The position numbers were made by a program, and so were the translations under genes. A stretch of DNA of 10,571 bases from an uncultured Veillonella sp. (lineage in GTDB: Bacteria > Bacillota > Negativicutes > Veillonellales > Veillonellaceae): NCBI GenBank assembly GCA_900552715.1, contig USAV01000067.1:1-10571 (forward strand). The letters are read 5' to 3'. Positions 6,715 to 10,571 of the stretch are shown here, one piece after another. The stretch's first letter is position 1. The number at the start of each line of letters is the position of its first letter. A model generated the notes under the pieces. That model worked only from the letters and a program-made list of their open reading frames with translations, did no database searches and was not told the origin of the DNA.

Positions 6715-6891
6715 ATGAAAGATAAAGATCTACTAAAACTGCTACTCAAAAACGGCTGGAAGGATGTACGGCAACGCGGCAGTCATCATCGTTTGAAAAA
6801 AGATAATCGAGTTGAAGTAATTGCCGTACACGGAAAAGATGTACCTGTCGGTTTATTAAATGCAATTTTAAAACGTACAGGACTAAAATGA
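6715..6891 (+). CDS. hicA: HicA family toxin (mRNA interferase)
   Basis: This 58-residue basic protein matches the HicA toxin in length and pattern: LLKLLLKNGWKDVRQRGSHH, then a strand with VEVIAVHGKDVP and a final helix ending ILKRTGLK. HicA folds like a double-stranded-RNA-binding domain and cleaves mRNA. The conserved catalytic histidine corresponds to His24 in GSHH, which is intact, so the toxin looks functional. I choose the ATG at 6715 because AAAGGAGAG lies just upstream and the protein then begins exactly where the family does; an in-frame ATG at 6673 would add 14 unlikely residues. hicB follows after 9 bp. The toxin-first order is typical of hicAB loci. Confidence 0.93.
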   Translation: MKDKDLLKLLLKNGWKDVRQRGSHHRLKKDNRVEVIAVHGKDVPVGLLNAILKRTGLK

Positions 6892-6900
6892 GGAGGACCT

Positions 6901-7278
6901 ATGAAATTTATATACCCTGCTATAATCCATGATGATGCTGATGGTTTCTGGGCTGAGTTTCCAGACTTAGAATATACTAGCAGTACAGGCTCAACGTTAA
7001 CAGAGCTCGTAACTAATGCGCAAGAGGCTATGGAATTGTATATTTTAGGAGCTTTAGAAGATGGGGAAAGTTTACCTACACCTACATCTATTCGCAACTT
7101 ACCTTGTACGGATACAACGTATCCTACATTAGTACAAACAGATATTGATTTAGCTAAAAATAGTAAATCCGTAAAGAAAACCTTAACAATTCCTGCATGG
7201 CTAAATGATCGAGCGCTAGCTAAAGGAATTAATTTTTCTCAACTTTTACAAGAAGCATTAGTAGAAAAAACAATGTGA
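6901..7278 (+). CDS. hicB: HicB family antitoxin with ribbon-helix-helix-like C-terminus
   Basis: This 125-residue protein is the expected partner of the HicA encoded 9 bp upstream. The N-terminal part, YPAIIHDDADGFWAEFPDL followed by a long helix (TLTELVTNAQEAMELYI) and DGESLPTPT, is the HicB-like antitoxin fold that binds and masks the toxin. The last 40 residues (VKKTLTIPAWLNDRALAKG, then INFSQLLQEALVEK) have the strand-helix-helix pattern of a ribbon-helix-helix DNA-binding domain, consistent with autorepression at the palindrome before hicA. The start is well supported by AGGAGG at 6891-6896, overlapping the hicA stop codon. Its stop lies 16 bp from the stop of the convergent gene at 7295. 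Confidence 0.93.
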   Translation: MKFIYPAIIHDDADGFWAEFPDLEYTSSTGSTLTELVTNAQEAMELYILGALEDGESLPTPTSIRNLPCTDTTYPTLVQTDIDLAKNSKSVKKTLTIPAWLNDRALAKGINFSQLLQEALVEKTM

Positions 7279-7294
7279 ATGTAAATTTACATCA

Positions 7295-7708
7295 TCAATT
7301 GCTCAGCAAAATTAGGACTATTGTCCATGCAATGATAGCTAACGTTAGTAAACCTACGCAGATCATCCACATAATAGTTACAAAATAGAGTAGTAGCTTG
7401 AGCACATATAGCACATCAAACCATATACTATGTTGGTCCTCTAGACGGTCCATATAGGCACTAAGGCAGCGCACCAAGTAGGGCTGTTTAACATTTGGAT
7501 TCAGTTTTTTCCAATAAAACACCAAATATGGCGTAGCAATACACCCTACCACCACTATATAGGTAAGGAAAATAGGTGTTTCAATATTGTACCGAGTCAT
7601 AAAGTCTGACCAGCTGCCTAGCATTTGACCGGCGAGATACAAAAAAAGAAACCAATACAAGAAGGCTACTAACTTTATAATATGGCGAATGATTTGTTTA
7701 GTGTCCAT
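7295..7708 (-). CDS. Small integral membrane protein of unknown function
   Basis: I do not recognise this 137-residue protein. It is strongly hydrophobic, with likely membrane segments at about residues 10-30, 45-66 and a 40-residue stretch at 97-135 that is long enough for two further spans. A charged loop at about 67-95 (KKLNPNVKQ and YMDRLEDQ) separates the halves. There is no signal peptidase site, catalytic motif or obvious transporter signature. The ATG at 7708 is only 2 bp past the stop of the TPR lipoprotein gene. The weak ribosome binding site (TAGGATT) lies inside that gene's end, which suggests one operon with translational coupling and a possible shared role at the membrane. Confidence 0.8.
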   Translation of the reverse strand: MDTKQIIRHIIKLVAFLYWFLFLYLAGQMLGSWSDFMTRYNIETPIFLTYIVVVGCIATPYLVFYWKKLNPNVKQPYLVRCLSAYMDRLEDQHSIWFDVLYVLKLLLYFVTIMWMICVGLLTLAIIAWTIVLILLSN

Positions 7709-7710
7709 GC

Positions 7711-8319
7711 CTATAATCCTACTAATGTTTTAAAGCGCGCATTATTGTGAAAGCGTTCAAAATGGTCTTGTTCAGCGGCCACGGTTTTCACAGATGGATC
7801 AATTTTAATTGCTTTTTCAAGCCAATCAAGGGCCTTAGTATCATCCCCTTGGTCTGCATAAATGGTAGCAATGCCATACACAGACCAAGTGTTACTAGAG
7901 TCCTTTTCTAATACCTTTTCAAACCATTGTTTAGACTCATTTAATTGGCCTTGTAATTTGTACACCATAGCCATGTTGTAATAATTAGCTACGTTATTAG
8001 GATCTAAATCATATGATTTTTTAGTATCTACTAAACCTTTAGCGGTATCACCATTTAACGCCGTAGCGAAGCCACGGATGGAGTACGCCTCTGCATTATT
8101 AGGATTATCCTTAATAGAAGCTGATGCTTCCTCGATGGTTTTAGCATAATCGCCAGAGGATAAAGCCTGCTTAGCTACCATTACGTGAGCATCTTGACCT
8201 TGATCTATTTTAGCTTGTTCGTTAGCTGTTGTTGTAGGTTTAGTGTCTTGCTGGATCTTAGTATCTGTGCCACAACCTAATAGGCTAAGCAAACAAATAC
8301 ATAATAGAATATATTTCAT
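7711..8319 (-). CDS. TPR-repeat lipoprotein
   Basis: This 202-residue protein begins with a short signal peptide and the lipobox LSLLGC, with the lipidated cysteine at residue 16, so it is probably an anchored envelope protein. After a Thr/Gln-rich linker (17-41) come four consecutive 34-residue tetratricopeptide repeats at about 42-75, 76-109, 110-143 and 144-177. They show typical pieces such as YSIRGFATALNGD, YNMAMVYKLQGQ and ALDWLEKAIKIDPS. The C-terminal EQDHFERFHNNARF is a common capping end for such repeats. TPR domains mediate protein-protein contacts; the partner is unknown, though the membrane protein encoded 2 bp downstream is a candidate. The ATG at 8319 has AGAGG about 6 nt upstream. 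Confidence 0.9.
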   Translation of the reverse strand: MKYILLCICLLSLLGCGTDTKIQQDTKPTTTANEQAKIDQGQDAHVMVAKQALSSGDYAKTIEEASASIKDNPNNAEAYSIRGFATALNGDTAKGLVDTKKSYDLDPNNVANYYNMAMVYKLQGQLNESKQWFEKVLEKDSSNTWSVYGIATIYADQGDDTKALDWLEKAIKIDPSVKTVAAEQDHFERFHNNARFKTLVGL

Positions 8320-8430
8320 ACAATACCTCTATATTATCTATATAATACAACCACATTATGTCGTATATATTCATTATTTAATATGATTACAATATGTAGT
8401 AGTATCTTATAATTTATTAAATACATTACA

Positions 8431-8439
8431 ATTATACCA
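8431..8439 (-). promoter_or_regulatory. Possible extended -10 promoter for the TPR lipoprotein operon
   Basis: On the minus strand TGGTATAAT (8439-8431) is an extended -10 element with a perfect TATAAT, just downstream of the terminator of the preceding gene. There is no good -35 match. It would give a leader of about 105 nt. The rest of 8320-8430 is very AT-rich and offers weaker alternatives such as TTGTAA with TATATA 17 bp later. Confidence 0.4.
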
Positions 8440-8450
8440 AAACTATATAC

Positions 8451-8481
8451 AAAAAAGGACGAGCCGCAACTCGTCCTTTTT
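8451..8481 (-). terminator. Intrinsic terminator of the FAD/Fe-S dehydrogenase gene
   Basis: On the minus strand AAAAAGGACGAG and CTCGTCCTTTTT form a perfect stem around the 6-nt loop TTGCGG, ending in a T tract of six. It lies about 30 bp after the dehydrogenase stop codon and separates that gene from the TPR lipoprotein operon. The flanking A and T runs make it symmetrical, so it could work in both directions, but no plus-strand gene reaches it. Confidence 0.9.
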
Positions 8482-8509
8482 CGTTATATGGTAGGTAATG
8501 TTATAAATC

Positions 8510-10571
8510 TTATTTTTTTGCTTTAGAGCAACGATCTAATAGGAATGCAACGCCTACGAATGGGATACCACCGCTTTCACCAAGACCAATTTCACATGTG
8601 GAACTGGAGCTTACGCCTAGTGTTGCACCGTATTCAGCAATTTCACCAGCAAGGTCTTTTGTAGCAGCTTTGTTAAGTTCTGGTGTGAAGAAACCTTTTT
8701 GACCAGCAAAGCCATCGCATGCGAAGGATTTAATGTTGAATACATGGTCTGTACATAGACGAGCCAAGTCTTCGATGTATTGAGATTTACCCAAAGATTT
8801 AATCTTACATTGTTTATGTACGATTACGCGTTCATCGCATTTTTCAATGTCGAGATGAGGCACTACGTATTTGCACAAGAATTCAGAAATATCGTTGATT
8901 TCTAAGTCTGGCATGTGTTTGAACGCATGGTTGAAGCATGCACTATGGTCAATCACGATTGGATATTTACCATTTTGAGATGCTTTCATCAATGCATCGT
9001 GCAAGTCCTTAACAGCACGTTCGTGAACGTCATCGTAGTTTTCAAAGCTCAAGCCGCAGCAGAGGTTTTCGATATGTTGAGGATAGATAATATCGATATG
9101 AGCCTTGTTGCAGAGGCTTTCTACAACTTGTTGCAAGCTGCGATCATCGTCATACCCTTGGTTAGGTTTGAATGCACGGTTCGCACAAGTACTGAAGTAT
9201 ACAACCTTTTCAAAGTTAGTTGGTTTAATGCGGTTTTTCAATTTATAGCGATTAGCCTTAGGAGTTGTTTTAGGTACATATGGTGTAACACCTGTTACGC
9301 CATGTAAGCCTTCAGTAATCTTAGAAATCGCTTTTTGAGTAATGATGGAACCTGCAATACCTTCAAGGCTTACGCCAGCACGGCACATTTGAAGTGTTGT
9401 GGAGAAGTTATCGTAGATTTTCTTAGCCAATTCTGGTGCAGGTGGATCGATGCGGCGCATGGACAATGCGATTTGAGCAGTATCGATGCTGAGTGGGCAA
9501 AGACCTTTACACATAGAGCAAGCAGCACAAGTATCTACGCCGAAGTATTCGTAACCTTTTCTAAGTTCAGATGCCAATGTGAAGTTGCCTTCGTTTTCAA
9601 GGCGTTTAGTTTCGCGCAACAATGCGATACGTTGACGTGGAGTCAATGTTAAGTTACGGCTTGGACAATGTTTTTCACAGAAACCGCATTCCATACAGAT
9701 TGTGAAAGCATCGTCGATAACGCATTGAGCTTTAAGGTTTTTCTTGTACACATCTGGGTCATCAGTAATCATAACATCAGGGTTCAAGATGCGTTCAGGG
9801 TCAAAGATAGCTTTGATGCGACGGTTGATTTCGTACGCTTTTTTACCCCATTCCATTTCAACGAATGGTGCTACCATGCGGCCTGTACCATGTTCGGCTT
9901 TCAAAGAACCACCGAAACCAGATACGCGTTCGGACATTTCTTTTACCAAGTCGCCGAAGTTCTTAGTATCTTTAGGGTCGCTAAAATCAGGTGTAATGTT
10001 AAAGTGAACATTACCAGACAAAGCATGACCGAAGATTACGCCACCATCAACGAAATCGTATTTGTGGAATAATTCGGTAAGCATTTCAATGCCTTTAGTG
10101 AAGTCTTCGATTTGGAAGCAAACGTCTTCTGTGATAACAGTAGTACCTTTTCTACGTTGACCACCAACGATAGGCAAGATACCTTTACGGATAGCCCACC
10201 AAGAATCGTATTCCTTAGGATCTTGAGAATAAAGACTTGGGATAGCTGTTGGGATGTCTTTCAATTTATCTTTAATGAAAGCTAAATTTTCATCTACAGT
10301 TTCTTTGGAGTAGCTTTCAGTTTGGAACAAGATAGCGCTTGTACCTTCTGGCACTTCACGAACGAAGTCTGGTACATTTTCAAGAGTTTGAACTGCTTTT
10401 AGGGATTGATAGTCCATCATTTCTGCAGCTACAACCTTATCGCGGCCCATATTAGCCAAGGCCACAACGGCCAAGGATGCATCGTTCAATGTTTTGAAGA
10501 ACATGAGACCGCAACCTTTATGAGGTACGTCTTCAACAGTGTTGTACACGATTTCAGATACGAAGCCCAAT
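8510..10571 (-). CDS. FAD/Fe-S D-2-hydroxyacid dehydrogenase (D-lactate dehydrogenase-like), N-terminus outside window
   Basis: The gene enters from the right edge; 687 codons are visible. Numbering from the first whole codon (10570), the sequence opens with LGFVSEIVYNTV, the end of the FAD-binding PCMH domain, so about 250 residues are missing. Residues 15-270 are the FAD-oxidase C-terminal domain, with GHALSGNVHFNITPDF and KAEHGTGRMVAPFVEMEWG. Two 4Fe-4S motifs follow: Cys292/295/298/302 (CMECGFCEKHCPSRNLTLTP) and Cys348/351/354/358 (CAACSMCKGLCP). Next come two CCG-type cysteine domains: Cys504-Cys505-Gly506 is intact, while the second reads Cys618-Asp619-Gly620. The layout resembles the Fe-S D-lactate dehydrogenases and E. 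coli YdiJ. It should pass electrons from a D-2-hydroxyacid via FAD and Fe-S clusters to a membrane or soluble acceptor. D-lactate is the likely substrate given the probable lactate-fermenting host, but D-2-hydroxyglutarate cannot be excluded. Confidence 0.93.
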   Translation of the reverse strand, partial: LGFVSEIVYNTVEDVPHKGCGLMFFKTLNDASLAVVALANMGRDKVVAAEMMDYQSLKAVQTLENVPDFVREVPEGTSAILFQTESYSKETVDENLAFIKDKLKDIPTAIPSLYSQDPKEYDSWWAIRKGILPIVGGQRRKGTTVITEDVCFQIEDFTKGIEMLTELFHKYDFVDGGVIFGHALSGNVHFNITPDFSDPKDTKNFGDLVKEMSERVSGFGGSLKAEHGTGRMVAPFVEMEWGKKAYEINRRIKAIFDPERILNPDVMITDDPDVYKKNLKAQCVIDDAFTICMECGFCEKHCPSRNLTLTPRQRIALLRETKRLENEGNFTLASELRKGYEYFGVDTCAACSMCKGLCPLSIDTAQIALSMRRIDPPAPELAKKIYDNFSTTLQMCRAGVSLEGIAGSIITQKAISKITEGLHGVTGVTPYVPKTTPKANRYKLKNRIKPTNFEKVVYFSTCANRAFKPNQGYDDDRSLQQVVESLCNKAHIDIIYPQHIENLCCGLSFENYDDVHERAVKDLHDALMKASQNGKYPIVIDHSACFNHAFKHMPDLEINDISEFLCKYVVPHLDIEKCDERVIVHKQCKIKSLGKSQYIEDLARLCTDHVFNIKSFACDGFAGQKGFFTPELNKAATKDLAGEIAEYGATLGVSSSSTCEIGLGESGGIPFVGVAFLLDRCSKAKK

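Noticed and set aside
7279..7292. Perfect 14-bp palindrome ATGTAAATTTACAT in the 16-bp gap between hicB and the convergent gene
   Set aside because: It is symmetrical and conspicuous, but it leaves no loop and has no T tract, so it is a poor terminator. An AT-only palindrome of this sort can arise by chance in such a spacer.
8320..8450. Possible RNA gene or regulator in the AT-rich spacer before the TPR lipoprotein
   Set aside because: Apart from promoter-like strings I see no stable structure, repeat or reading frame there.
8915..10072. Long plus-strand open frames opposite the dehydrogenase gene
   Set aside because: They are antisense to a strongly conserved coding region, show no protein motifs, and are explained by codon bias of the real gene on the other strand.

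Overview
The window looks like chromosomal DNA of a lactate-fermenting, propionate-producing member of the Negativicutes, most likely Veillonella or a close relative. The supporting signs are a two-subunit cobalamin-dependent methylmalonyl-CoA mutase, a large FAD/Fe-S D-2-hydroxyacid dehydrogenase of the D-lactate dehydrogenase type, two predicted lipoproteins, strong GGAGG ribosome binding sites and AT-rich spacers. The genus is inferred from gene content and style, not from a database match.

Layout. Positions 1-3762 hold the minus-strand pair mutA-mutB, with mutB cut by the left edge. Upstream, 3763-4272 is a long 5' leader with a promoter, a well-formed cobalamin riboswitch (4069-4220), a linker with further possible structure and an intrinsic terminator (3945-3976). 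From 4273 to 4480 lies a divergent spacer with a 23-bp tandem repeat carrying an ATACGTAT palindrome, followed by the promoter of rarD (4502-5395, plus strand), an EamA-type permease. After a strong hairpin terminator comes a minus-strand lipoprotein gene of DUF3829 type (5565-6467). An AT-rich spacer with a perfect hairpin leads to a plus-strand hicA-hicB toxin-antitoxin operon (6715-7278). It runs tail to tail into a minus-strand pair: a TPR lipoprotein (7711-8319) and, 2 bp downstream, a small membrane protein of unknown function (7295-7708). A terminator at 8451-8481 closes the minus-strand FAD/Fe-S dehydrogenase, which runs off the right edge (8510-10571).

How it fits together. The dehydrogenase probably oxidises a D-2-hydroxyacid such as D-lactate to the 2-oxoacid. 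The mutase interconverts succinyl-CoA and methylmalonyl-CoA in the succinate-propionate pathway. Both suit lactate fermentation to propionate and acetate, though they are separate transcription units here. The most notable regulatory feature is a B12 riboswitch directly in front of a B12-dependent enzyme, rather than in front of B12 synthesis or uptake genes or a B12-independent isozyme. The centre of the window (hicAB, the unknown membrane protein and the lipoproteins) looks like accessory or surface-related material. I found no rRNA, tRNA, CRISPR array, insertion sequence or phage genes.
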